NCBI RefSeq assembly: GCF_003945595.2
Contig: NW_024104294.1
Coordinates: forward strand, 563,001 to 627,000
Length of the DNA stretch: 64,000 nt
Direction of reading: 5' to 3'
Source of the DNA: Pipra filicauda
Lineage: Eukaryota; Chordata; Aves; Passeriformes; Pipridae
This document shows positions 38,405 to 49,949 of the stretch, one piece after another. The notes below the pieces were generated by a model. That model ran no database searches, was not told the origin of the DNA, and saw only the letters and a list, made by a program, of their open reading frames with translations. A program made the translations under genes and the position numbers. Each line of letters starts with the position of its first letter. The stretch's first letter is position 1.

Positions 38405-38610
38405 TTAAATGGCAAATTCTGAGCAGTCTTCGGAGATGTAGTTTTGTACCATGGAAGCGGGTCTTAAATACCTATTATCTATATTTTCAGGAGATACTTG
38501 TGGTAAATTGACTGCATTCTGAAAGTTGATTTGTATTGGCAGTCCTGGGGTGTTGGAGAGAGAAGCTCTCCTCTCGTTAAGTGTAGAGTAATACTGAGAA
38601 AGTTCTCTAT
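38405..38610 (-). CDS. probable terminal coding exon, unknown protein
   Basis: The minus strand is open from a CCCTAG acceptor at 38,611 to a TAA stop at 38,405: 67 codons after a 2-base overhang. The peptide begins RELSQYYSTLNERRASLSNT and ends NYISEDCSEFAI. Its mixed polar and hydrophobic composition looks like real protein, not low-complexity translation. Two AATAAA signals follow within 100 bases. The 2-base overhang is the one needed by the 1-base end of the candidate exon at 42,166-42,385. An ATG lies a few codons upstream of the acceptor, so a small intronless ORF of 74 codons is the alternative. I cannot name the family. The acceptor's pyrimidine tract is only moderate. Confidence 0.38.
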
Positions 38611-41600
38611 CTAGGGGATGTGATTTCATTTAAAAACACCAGTCTTGGAGCATCGTGCATTTTTAAATCCAAATTCTTCCAAATGCAGGCATCTCTTAAA
38701 TACTGTAGTTATATATTCTTTACATTATAGATGATTGAAGGTAGAAATGATCTTGAGACATCAAAATTCAGGCATCTAATCTAATCTGTTTTTCCCTTGC
38801 TGCAGTCCCAGCCTCATAGGTTCTTCTACTTTTCCCCATGATAGCAAACCTCAGGGCAAAGATACTGCCTGTAAATCCTGTCTGAGGCAGGATACTGGAT
38901 GAGGTTATTAAGATCTCTTTAAACATACCATGGCCACATGGGACCATTGGATCATCGGGTCCCGTTTACAAACCACAGTTGTTGGTTTTTTTCAGCTTAT
39001 TCTCAGAGTAAGAGACAGCCAAGACCAGATTCAAACTGGGGCATGAAAACAACGACTGTTCTGTTAAACTGACTCCAAGGATGCCATAAAAATCTGAAAA
39101 CTGAGTTAACAATGTATCTCGTCTAGTCCTTTGACACTGGTATTTAAATTAGAAGAAGACAACTTTGTGTAAGATTGAGTGCAGCCATTATCATGGATAT
39201 AAACAACATGCTTTCATTTAAAACAGAATCAAAGAAGTTATCTTTTTGATGGTGATTTGCAGGTATAACTCATTATTCACAGTTTCTGCTATGATAAATA
39301 CATGTCTTTGGACAATACAGGGCATACTGTATCTGCTTCCTGATATTTTTGTTTGTTTAAAAAATACCTATCCCCAGGCAGTAAATCTTGCCATACCAAT
39401 ATAATCTGCAGTCTAGAACCTTGTTGCTTTAAGATGGTTAAACAGTTGTCATAAAATATATAGAGCTTTTCTCTAAAATTAAAGAAAAATTAGTACAATG
39501 AAAAACAATTTTACCTCTTCATAACAGCTTCCCAAGTGAAAGCTCATTCTGCACATACCTGTGTTTTAAAAATATAGTGGTATTTTCAGTTGTGTGGCAC
39601 AATGTGACAGAAATATGCTGTCTTTTGCTCTTAAACCTTGCCATGCCATGGCTTTTTACAAAATCCTACTGAAGTTGGTTGTCTTTTTTAAAAAAGAGTA
39701 TTAGTTACCAGCCATCTGCAAGCATGGCTTCAGGGGTGTGCATGGTTGTCAGGAACTCCTAATTGTTTGTCAGTTAGACAGACTAGCATGATTTTCTGCT
39801 GCAACACCTCTGGTGAGATCTCTAGAGAGAAATCCTTGTTGATTCTGATCTCGGCAGAGCATCCTGGAACTGTGTCATGCTGTATTGTGTGTTGGGGGGA
39901 CGTCCATATCTACAAATTAATTCTTCAGTGTTGTACCTGCAATATAAACAAAAGCATCTTATGTGTTCATCTATTTATTTCAGGTTTTTATTTAAAATAC
40001 GTTGCTGAGTGAATGAGGGAAAATAACTAAAACTAGAAATAAAAACTGGCTGCCACCAGAATGCAACCAGGGTCAGATTAGCAATGACATAAGAATTTCC
40101 TGTTTTGTAGATTCAAAGTAAACAGTGTTTCAGTCAAAAAACACTGCAGTGCTTAGCATCAAAATCCATCTCTTCTTGGAGCTCCAGTAAATCTATTACC
40201 TTAATGCTCATTAAATACCTACTGCTGTAGCACATACTGAGAATACTCTCAGAGAGCAGTGAGTGCAAACGCTGTGAACATTTGCTGTCATGGCCTTGTG
40301 TTGTGGCACAAGAAATTAAAGGAGTGCCCCTCTCCTCAGCCAGATGCTCTCACTCTCATTTTGTCCTGTTCTCAAAGTTCAGCTCACAAGCCCCAATGTA
40401 GTTGCACTGCAGCCTTCTAAGCTGCATGCAGTGGCTCTTCATGGAAGAGAAAATGCGCCTTCTGTGCTGGTGAGGACAAACAAGTCTAGGGTACCTTGTT
40501 AACTTTGTCCCATATTCCATCTACCTGCAAGTGTCTTTTTAGCAGGAGTTTTGTCATTAAGCTTCTGAATTTCCATGAGATAAGTCAAGCAATCCTCAGA
40601 GCCCTCACCACTCCTAAAAATGTAGTTGTATTTTTTTCACAATTCTTTCCAGTGATGCAGCACAATGGTTTCCCAGACTTTTTGCAGAGGAACCTCACCT
40701 TCAGGAATTGAAGGTGGAGATCTGCAATCAGTTCTGTTTGGCTTTAGTATTCCCCTAGCAACTGCAGCTTTCCCATTGTCCCCCCTAGCCAGCCCAGACC
40801 TCCTACAATTCCCTTTCTTTGTTGCTGTCCTGTTCCCTTCCTGTGGCATCTCTGTCTCTGCTGCTGGCTCAGACAGCGATGTCACTAAAACATAGCAAAT
40901 AGATTTGGACAGATCAATCTATTTCCCTCTGATGTCATTTATGTGTCCTCTTCTGTGCAAAGTCCTTTCCTAGAGCTCATCTAAGTGACTCACTTCATGG
41001 GTTGGAAGGCACTAATGTAAAGAAGTGCAGGATTAGATGTTGAGGGAAGTAGTAGAAGAAAGAATATGCCTACTTTTCCCCCAGACAGTTCTTGCTGAGG
41101 ACCTGCCTTAGGTACTCTTAAAAAGTGTTATCAGATCAGCTGAGATGGACCTCTCTGGTGTATTGAGACTTACAGGTTCTTGTAGATGCAATTCAGAGTG
41201 TGGCTTTTGCTGCACTCTCGATTCCCTCGTGCCAGCTGGTAACCTCTGCCCATTGTGAGGAGCAGGCAACAGGGCTGTGACTGGGCAGGCAGAGGAGGGC
41301 GGCACACTGATGGATGGGACAGGGGATCCCCGGGAGGGGACTTGGTCACCAAAGCCACTTGGGTATCAGCAGGATCTCACTCTTACCCTGTTCTCAGTGA
41401 AAGCTCTGAAGAAAGGATGTGCAACAAGGCTTAGAAATTCAAGTGATAAAAGTCACTTGAAAGTGACTTTTAAGAAGTAAAAGATAAAACCAGAAAAATC
41501 TTCAAATGTGCTTATGGATGGCTTACTTAAGTAAAAAATTGTTAATGCCCTCTTACTATTTCTATTTACATTTCATGTAAGTGGAAATGTAAGTAGAAGA

Positions 41601-41989
41601 CACCTCTGCACTCCTGCAATACTCGAGTGGTTTTTGTTACTCAGACACTGATGCTTTGGGTCTCCTATACACAACCAGCCTGTCAGTGTCCCTAGGCAGT
41701 AGCAGAAATGGCTCCCTAGTTTGTGCTCATGATCCAGCTGCTGGGAATATCTGCATTCCTGCCTGCTCCACCGACCCAGGCATGCTTCCCAATCAGGGAG
41801 GAGGCCTAATCCTCTGAGAATCCCAAACACAAATACTGCAGCAGTATTTGGCAGGTCAGCACAGGAATTTGTGATATTCATGAACTTGCTACAGTTTATT
41901 TTCCTTGATCTGGAGGTTTTTCCAGGGGTTAGAAGGGACCGATGGACCGGTTTGGACCTCCTGCACTGTGCAGTGCTGTCAGGAGCTGT
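38611..41989. other. probable intron or intergenic DNA
   Basis: AT-rich DNA with no recognised repeat. If the two minus-strand exon calls are right, this lies within their intron. It contains two short perfect palindromes (41,447-41,472 and 41,830-41,850), described in the findings. A 275-codon minus-strand open frame covers 41,573-42,400. Confidence 0.45.
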
Positions 41990-42125
41990 GGATCGTGTCC
42001 CTTTCTGACGCTCCAGGGATTTTCCCCGCGGAGCCCAAGCCCAGCACTGCCGGGGGAGCGCTGACACCTCGCGGCCGAGCTCCAGCTCTGGGCCCTGGGT
42101 ACGTCCCCTCTGTGGCTCTGCTGGA
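41990..42125. promoter_or_regulatory. short CpG-rich patch
   Basis: About 135 bases with roughly ten CpG sites (CCGCGG, GGGGAGCGC, CTCGCGGCCGAGC), in otherwise CpG-poor sequence. It is too short to be called a standard CpG island. It lies inside the long minus-strand open frame, just downstream of the candidate exon 42,166-42,385. It could be an intragenic regulatory patch or simply GC-rich exon-like DNA. Confidence 0.3.
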
Positions 42126-42165
42126 GCAGCCTCAGGCTTCGGGGTCCAAGCTGCAGAATTTTTAC

Positions 42166-42385
42166 ATAATAGATGTATTTTGTAGTTGGGCTTTGTAGCC
42201 AGGGTTGATGAGGCCAGGTCGCCTGCAGTGAGGAGTTTATCAAGTTGACTCCCAAGTTGTGTCGTGCCTAAGCTTTTTGCTAAGAAGCTCAGTTTCTTTG
42301 CTATGCCCAAGTCATTCAGGATGCTTGGCAAAAATGAGAGTTTTGGCACCTGAAAATCACCATGTAACCTGAATGTTGGCAGTTC
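42166..42385 (-). CDS. probable internal coding exon, unknown protein
   Basis: On the minus strand a strong 3' splice acceptor (CTTTGTTTTTTTTCCAG) ends at 42,386. The frame starting GAACTG is open through 73 codons plus one base to a GTAAAA donor at 42,165. The peptide starts ELPTFRLHGDFQVPKLSFLP and includes LGIAKKLSFLAKSLGTTQLG. It is rich in Leu, Lys and Ser and is not low complexity. The single-base overhang pairs with the 2-base start of the exon at 38,405-38,610. The donor is non-ideal (A at +5). If it is not used, the frame runs on to a stop at 41,573 (275 codons). I do not recognise the family. Confidence 0.38.
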
Positions 42386-42959
42386 CTGGAAAAAAAACAA
42401 AGAGGTTTAGAATGTGTCTGGAAAAAAATTATATGAAAAGCTGCTCAGTGTAAAGGTCTTATGGAATTGTTTGGATTGCTGTGCTTCTTTCTGTTGAATG
42501 TACACTGCAAGCTCCCAGTCTGTGCCGTCCTCAGAGAGGTGTTTCTGTCAGTTTTTTGAAGTAACATAGTTTGCAGTTCTCTAAGGCCCCATCTGCGGTG
42601 AAAAGTTACACCCAAGCCCTGTCACCCTGGAGAAATAAATGTTCTATCCAGTTTACAGTGAGGTAAGTAAAAGACTCAGGGTGGTGATGTGCTTATTCAA
42701 AACACTCCATGTCAGCATCAGAGTTGGCAACAGGACAGGGAAGTTTTTAATGTGTGTTTCCTGCTCTGGGCCCTGGAACTTGCTGTTTGACAGCCCAGAG
42801 GACAAGGACAGTGGCTCTGGTAGCAATTGTGAGAAATGTCCATGGTGCAGATCTAACCTGATGATCTGAATTGCCGTGAACCCTAAACTGTGCCTGTAAC
42901 CAAAATCTGAAAACACCTGTGAGCACGTCGGCCCTCCCAAGGGTCCAGAAAGGATGTAG

Positions 42960-43250
42960 ACAGTGCGGCGTTCCAGTATTCACGCATCCTGTTCACAGCT
43001 GTGTCACCAGGCACGGGCTGCCGTGTCCCCGGCCTGGCCTCAGGCAGTGCGGGGAAGTTCTTCAGCGCTGTATTCCTTGCGCCGGTGGCTCGTTCCCGCA
43101 GCAGCCTGTGCTGGAGCCGGCGAGCAGGAGGCGGCGCAGCCGAGCAGCAGGAGGGCGGCGGGCTGAGAGGGGGGTCTGGGAGCGGGATTTTGGGGTCCTC
43201 ACGGTGTGCCCGGCACTGCCAGAGGGCTCTGCAGCCTGTCATTCCTGAAG
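42960..43250. promoter_or_regulatory. GC-rich, CpG-containing patch
   Basis: About 290 bases with many CpGs (GCGGCG, CACGCATC, GCGCCGG, GGCGGCGCAGCCGAGC, GGGCGGCGGGC). It may be a weak CpG island serving as an alternative promoter. On the minus strand an ATG at about 43,242 opens a short frame to a GTGAGG donor-like site at 43,193. No consensus start context or TATA box was seen, so direction is unknown. Confidence 0.4.
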
Positions 43251-44253
43251 CCGTAATCCTTGCTAAGTCCAGTTCCTTTGTAGAATATCTGACATTTTAG
43301 AATTTCCTAGGCAGCAGCTCAGTCATTTCATCTGCAGATTTCCTGGAATTTATAGTGGCATTATTTAATTACTCAGTTCCTGAGCAGCTCCCCTTTTGCA
43401 ATGCAGTTTTCATGATATCTCAGCTCTACCTGCAAATTAAAACTGTGGAATAGACTCAGTGATGTCCCAGTTCTCAGTTCCTTCCTCCTACAATCAGGTC
43501 TGATGATTTTTCTTTTTTTTTTTTTTTGTGGTGTAACTTTTTCTTTTATCAGTTGAATTGCTAACCCTTGTTGTAAACGCTTGAATTTTTCAGTTATTTT
43601 TCATCATACCTAAAGAACATATTTCAATCTTTTGTTGGCTGCAGCAGAACACTGGCCCTTTAAGGCCAGAGGGGATGTTTTGCAAGGCTCATGTGCCTAA
43701 GGAAATCTATTAAAAAAATATTTGATGTAGCTTTTGCTAGAGAGAAGAGTGTCTGGGGAGTTATTAATGTCAGGAGCAAGTTAGAATGTAGGGCCACTGT
43801 CCCCTTAAGGGCCTGCGATGAAGGATCCTGCATTATAAGGTTTCTCCTTCTTTCATCTGGGACAAAGATATGCCTGTTATCTCAGCCTCAGAATTGAGAG
43901 TGATTAGATGAGTGAAGCTGACCATGTATCTGATGGAAGATTGGCCTAATATGGACTCTCCAAGCTAAGAGAAAACCCCTCTGATTGCAGTTGAAAGGGA
44001 ACAGCAGGAGGAGATTCCAAGTCAAGGAAGTCTGGTATGGAAGCTTATTAACACTATCAGTTAAGAGATCAATAGACCTCTATACCTGCCCCCCCAAGCC
44101 CCTAAAAAAACAACAAAAAAAGAAAGCTGATTAGCTTAATTTAAGTAGACACTGGAAATGGGAAATTGAGACAAGCTTTTTGCAGGAGCTGTTTCTACCA
44201 TGAGGGAATGCCCTGAAGCATTCTTTGTCTAGCCTGGCAATTGAACTGCTTAT
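43251..44253. other. non-coding stretch, no gene recognised
   Basis: AT-leaning DNA with a T15 run at 43,513-43,527 and an A-rich stretch near 44,105-44,125. No gene or transposon is recognised. Confidence 0.5.
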
Positions 44254-44306
44254 AATAACCTTGATACCAAGGTTATTTATTAGCTCTGCTATCACACAGA
44301 GCTAAT
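44254..44306. other. two adjacent perfect 10-bp stem-loops
   Basis: Stem one pairs AATAACCTTG (44,254-44,263) with CAAGGTTATT (44,268-44,277) around a 4-base loop. After one base, stem two pairs ATTAGCTCTG (44,279-44,288) with CAGAGCTAAT (44,297-44,306) around an 8-base loop. Both stems have no mismatch. No known repeat or RNA family was recognised. Confidence 0.9.
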
Positions 44307-47300
44307 TGCTCCAGCTGCTGTGTAGGTTGGAAGTTAGCTGGGAATTTTCTGAAGGAATGATTTTCAAATGGAGAATACACTACTTTTCAAAAGTTTAAAT
44401 ATTACTTGTGAAAATTCAGTTTTATTGAAACAATAAAAAAAATGCTTCCAGAAAAATAAGAAAACCACCTCACTACCTAGAGTATTGGACAGTAGAACTG
44501 AATTGATCATAAGCAGCAAGCACAGAACGGGCAGATAATCCACCTCAGTGGTCTGGGATATTCAGAAACTCCCTTTCCCTGACAAACCTTAGTTTTAAAA
44601 AACTGTAATCGTGAATTGGCCTGATTTTTTAAAAACTGGAGGGTTTTCATTTCCCAGTCACCTCTGTTTCAGGGCATGTATCGTTTCAGAACAGAGCCTT
44701 GAGCACACTAACAAAAATAAGTACCGTGATTTCTATTCAGAAACACATTTTGTAGGAAATTCCAATACTACTGGCGATAGTGGGTTGGATTTCAGCCCTG
44801 CTGAAGGCTGACCACCCATATGCACTGCAGCTGTGCTGGTGCCCTGTGAGTTCAGAGGATCTCTGTGCAGGGGCCAAAGGACCTCGATGCTGTAATATTA
44901 CATCTCTGAACACTGTACAGTTTTCCTTGCTTGTAGACCTCAAATTCTCATTCAGAATGAGCTTTAGACAGGGAAGAAATCCAGCACATATTCTCTGTCC
45001 TTCTCCAGCCTTTATATGCCACTCTAGAGATCTTAAGAAACCAAAGCAGTGTTTTCTAGGTAGAATAGAGGTTCCTCCATAGCTCAAAGGCCAGGACTGT
45101 ACTACTGATTTTGTGATGAGGCAATTATGCACAGATCAGCACCTGGGGTGTAACCTGAAGTCACTTGTGCATAAAAAACATCTTGTCATTCACAGGTAAT
45201 CGAGAAGTTATACTGTAAAAATCTTTTTTTGCTGTTGTAAGCTGCATCTGCCTTGGAATGCTGTGCCAGCATGGTATATGCATAATATTATAATACATAA
45301 TACCTGTGCTGACAGGGCATTCTGAGTGCAGACATCACCTAACTTGTCAGTCCCTCCTTTCCCCAAACTACACAATAGAAAAGGCACAGAAAGAAAATAA
45401 AGGCAGAGCCTCTTTAACTGCTTCTTGCTGGAGAAACAGTAATTTAGGAGTAACATGGTCCCTGGTTGTTCTGCACTTCTGAACAAACTGTTCAGAGCAG
45501 TTTGTATCTGACACCATAACTCCATGACAAACTTCAAAGGTCAGGCAGCCACTCTTCCCCGCCTTTCTTAACTGCATCATGTGCAGTGCTTTTTCCCTCC
45601 TTTGTGACTGCATTCTTTCTGTGAATCTTTTCATGTCTGCAGACCCATTCTAAAAAATTTCATAGCAGAAAATGATTTAGATTAAATATTTTGTGAGTAT
45701 GTGAGCAAATGGAATTATCACAATGTGATAAAATAACTGATAACATTATATAGAAATTTCTCTTTTTTTTTTTCATCACAAGTGACTTGAGTAACATCCT
45801 TCTGGAATGCTGTCTCTGAGAGAAATAGTGTCTGAGCTCTGTAGTGCTTTCATAAATACCTGCAAGTTAAAAAAGTCCCTGCAAGTTAAAAAATCATCAC
45901 ATGCTTAGTGCACTTGATTATGGGGGCAGGGGCAGGCTGTCAGAATTTGTCTGTGATCCCTGATTCCAAACAAACTTTGCAGTTTTGCTGTCTGCAGCTT
46001 GTTCCCATCCTCATTGTTTGCTTCACAGCTCATGTTCAACCTCTCAGTCAAGGTCACCGTCAGTCTGAAAATCAATTTTCCATGCCTCCATTACGCCTTC
46101 CCCAACCTTATTTCTTTTCTTATCTCTCTCTCTGAAAGAGCTGCCTGCACAGCTATGGCTGACGCAGAAGTTCACATGTACAATATCTTAGCCAAATAGG
46201 AAGCCTATAATAAAATAGTCTGTAAATAATCTCTTCCCCAGTTATCGTGAGCCTTTCAGATTATTTATATTGGGCAGTCATTTAAATCTTGTCAGTGCTC
46301 CATTGTGCTGCTGTTGATTGAAATGGTAATGAATGCGATACAGTCTCTCAAATTGTTCAGTTTTTAAAAAATGCATCATTTCCAGGCAGTTAGCAGAGTT
46401 ACAATTGCATCTGGCTCATTGATTGCCATGTACAAACTGGCTGTGTCTGCAGGGCACAGTCAGTCTGGATTGCAGTGAATCCTGTGTCATCTTTGTGTTG
46501 CACATCTGTGGTATATTTGCTGACTTGCTGAAGTTAAGGTCAGCAAACAAGCCCCCAGCAACCAACAGTAAGCAGCAAACTGGTCGGAAGTATGTTTGCA
46601 ATTAATTTTCCTGAGCCAACTCCTTTTCTTTTGCTGGGTGCAGCTCACTATCCTGCAAGTCACTGCACTGCCTTTGACTCAAAATTCTCTCTCTGTTCTC
46701 ACATCCAGACTGTGTCTGCATCTGGTTTATTCTGTGCCTGAAATCCTTTTATCCATCTATCTAAGGCTGTAATTTATGTCATGTTTGTATTAGTTTTAAA
46801 ATTTCTAATCAAAATTTCCCTTGCCTCTGGCCTTAAACAGCACAGTCTTGCCTGTTCATATCCACTCAGTGTTGTAATTTAAAAATAGTATTTTTCTGTC
46901 TATTTGAAGCCAAACACTTGTTGCTTTTTGTATTTCCCCTCATCTATCTTACTCCATAACATCCATCATTTGGTGGTTGACCCCCCCTTCCAAGGCTTCT
47001 GAAGGCCAATCTCTATCCTGTGAGTTGTATCCTAGCCTACCTAAATACTGATTCGTGTTTATGATTAGTCAACAATAGGAGTCTGCACTGTCTTCTTGTT
47101 ATGCTTCCACAGAAGAAATTTAATGTTTTGTTCTATGGAGCTTCTTGTGTGTGGAAGTCCACCCCTAAAAGTATGAAAACACTAGATGGCACTTCTCACT
47201 ACCAAAGGAGACTGGTACTCTCCTTTTCCTTGTCCTTTTCCATCTGTCTGTATCCATCTATGGGTGTTTGCTTTCCAGTGTCATCCCTAGACATCATTTC

Positions 47301-49865
47301 CAGCCCTTAGGAGTACAGACCCAAAAGGTGGCCTTTGTTTATACAGCACTTAATGTAGGGAGTGAAGGAGGGTAAATGGGAAGGAAATCAGACATCCAGG
47401 CCTGGAATATGTGGTCATGGCAGCAACAGAAATGGTTACATGATCTTTATTTTTTGCTCTTGCAAAGCTGAAATTGAAATTGGCTTTTGCCTGAATATTT
47501 TTGTGATCACTGACCTTTGTGCTAGAGCTTACAAAATCCTGTTCATTTTTACCTCCTTAGTGTATTTATAAGGCCAATTGTTGTGATACTGTTTTGGTAG
47601 TAAGTAACCAATACATAGATCTATATAAGTTTTCTAAGCTTCACTGGAATGCAAATCTACATGAAGCAGTGATGTGACACACAGAGGAACAAGCTTAATT
47701 TTCCCTCTGGAACAATTCCAGATGTAAAATGGATGCTTCCACTCTCAGGTCCAGATTAATATCACTTCCTCTTACTGAAGAAGGCCTGACAGCAATAAAT
47801 AGAGCTGGAGAGAAATTGCGAAGTGTTACATACAAATTGATTGGCTTCATTTTGAGCCATGATGAAATAAGGCAAATCCTTCACTTTTCCTGTCTTAAAA
47901 AGTGCTGGGTCATGTAGAGTTTAAAGAGGTAAAAATAAAATGGGACCATTTCCAGTGCAGAACCTCAGCTAATTTGTCAGCCCTTCAGCAGAGCAGATTG
48001 ACTGGGGCAGCTTCTCATGCTGGGGCAGGAGTGTTTTATTCCAGGAATACGTGGGCAGGATCTCATCTCTGTACCAGAACCGCTCTGTGTGACAGAATGG
48101 GAAGGCATGCAAAGACACCAGCAGCTCCTTGGTGGCATGTTCACCTGCACCACTTCATGGGAGGGGTCTGAAAGTTCATCAGTCTCTCTGATGTCAACTC
48201 AGAGGAGTTTTCTGTGCCACCCTTAACAGGAGATGGTGCCTGTCTGAGCTCAGAGGTTGTGGAGCCCTCCTGAAGAGACTACTTGACATGCTAATCTTTC
48301 CTGAAGAAGACAACTGTACTATTAGAGAAAATTACACTCTCAGAGGGGGTTATTAGCAGACAAAAAAAGCCTCGATAACTAAGCTCTTTTTCTTGCAAGT
48401 GCTCAGCTCGCACTTTGCAAGATAGACAAGGAAGCCATTCATACCTCTGGGGCTCTAAAAACTGTTGAGGTGTTTAAAGAGCAATTCTCTAAAAATGCAT
48501 CACTGGAAGTAGAGCTACAGAGGCCAGGTATACTCGTTAGATGCTGAGGTCTGGTCCAAGCAGTCCAGGTTTGAAGTTTAGTGACAGGTATCCCAATTGC
48601 AGTCCCATCCAAACCAGTAAAAATGTGGCTGTGAGGGAAGCACTGCTGCAATCAGATCCTTGACCTGTGCCTATGGTTCTCTGGAGAGAGCACCTGTCCC
48701 AGCATGTGGGTTTGGATCCAGGTAGGCTAATGAACTGTGACCAAGCTGGCTGAAGTTTGTCCAGTGCTTCACTGGGGCTGCCAAGAGTTCCAGGTTCTTT
48801 TCGAGCCAGGGCTGTCAGGGCAGCCTTGGCAGTTCGACTTTATCTTTTTGATCTTCAGCAAAGTCAGGCACAGAGAACCCAACTGTGCAGTTTTCCTTTA
48901 CAGTCCTGCCAGTTGAATTTGTTCGTTGGCAATAGGAAAATTTTCTTTAGTTGACCTTCCCACACCTGGAAACTGTTTCTCACCACAATTCACATCTTTG
49001 ACCTCCTAACAAAGACCCGAAGCATTAAAAATGCATGAGGCCCTGGTAAGGGGGGCAGCTCAGTGGCTGCATTAGCACCAAGGCTGAATTATTGATAGAA
49101 AGGGTGATTTTTACTTTCCTTTTAGCTATTGAATAATAGATTAAAAGCTGCACAGATTATTTTCATTACTCACGTAAATTACTTGTTCAGTTAAGAAGAG
49201 TGAGGAGAACGAATGAAAAGCACCCAGGAGTGGCAAATACATTAGACATAAAATTTTTATGTTCTAGAGTATTTATTAATTTTAGATGCACTTTTGAATA
49301 AATGTTTTGATTTAACAGAAGTAATAAGGAATATTTTATATCACTTAGGAGATTGGGATAGACTTTATTCTCTCTGACTGCAACTATGATACATTTATCA
49401 ATACAGAACAACTACTGTGTTCTGTATTAGCTGGTGCCCTTGCTAACCCAAAAGAGAGATGTTTAACAGTTGAAATTACCAGACAGAATATCTGATCTTT
49501 TCAATTATTATATTGTGGAATCCCTCAGCCTTCCTGTGTGTGGTATGCCACCCTGAGATATCCCCATATGTGTAGTCCTAGAGAAATAATATCTCTCTTT
49601 GATTTTGCTTTTTCCATTTAGTTTGGCTGCAGTAAAAATAATGCCTATTAAATCTTTTCAGTGACCAATAATCTTTTTGGTTTTTTACACTGCCTTTGGC
49701 TCCCAGATCTCCTGGCTGGTTATGACTGTGCCCAGCAAGGATCCTGCTGCACATTTCTGTTAGTCAATCAAGAGCCTTCTTACGGAAGGTATTGGATGTC
49801 ACGGTTGCCCTCAATTTTGAATAGGCAGTTGCTTCTGCATTTCCACTTGTGCTACTCTCCTGCAG
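44307..49865. other. non-coding stretch, no gene recognised
   Basis: Unique-looking DNA. It includes a 19-base-period tandem repeat (CCTGCAAGTTAAAAAA at 45,859-45,874 and 45,878-45,893). A minus-strand open segment (45,368-45,649) with a strong acceptor but no good donor is discussed in the findings. Confidence 0.5.
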
Positions 49866-49949
49866 GGCTGGATGATGATGACTTTGAACTGGACAGCTCC
49901 TCTTCTATCAGCTTTGAAATTTTCTCAGCAGAGACTCAGCAAGTATCTG
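49866..49949 (+). CDS. candidate internal coding exon, unknown protein
   Basis: A good acceptor (GTGCTACTCTCCTGCAG) ends at 49,865. The segment to a CTG/GTAGGC donor at 49,950 is 84 bases: 2 bases, 27 codons, then 1 base. The peptide contains LDDDDFELDSSSSISFEIF, an acidic block followed by a serine block. This resembles disordered, phosphorylation-prone regions of real proteins and is not produced by a simple nucleotide repeat. Its 2-in/1-out phase fits the candidate first exon ending at 34,544. The donor is only fair, and the same frame is open upstream as part of a 112-codon ORF. No family was recognised. It cannot easily coexist with a minus-strand gene running through the same region. 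Confidence 0.28.

Noticed and set aside
47539..47600. Plus-strand 39-base microexon between CTCCTTAG and GTAAGTA
   Set aside because: Both splice motifs are strong, but the segment is tiny and open in two frames, and its phase does not fit any neighbour; too weak to call.
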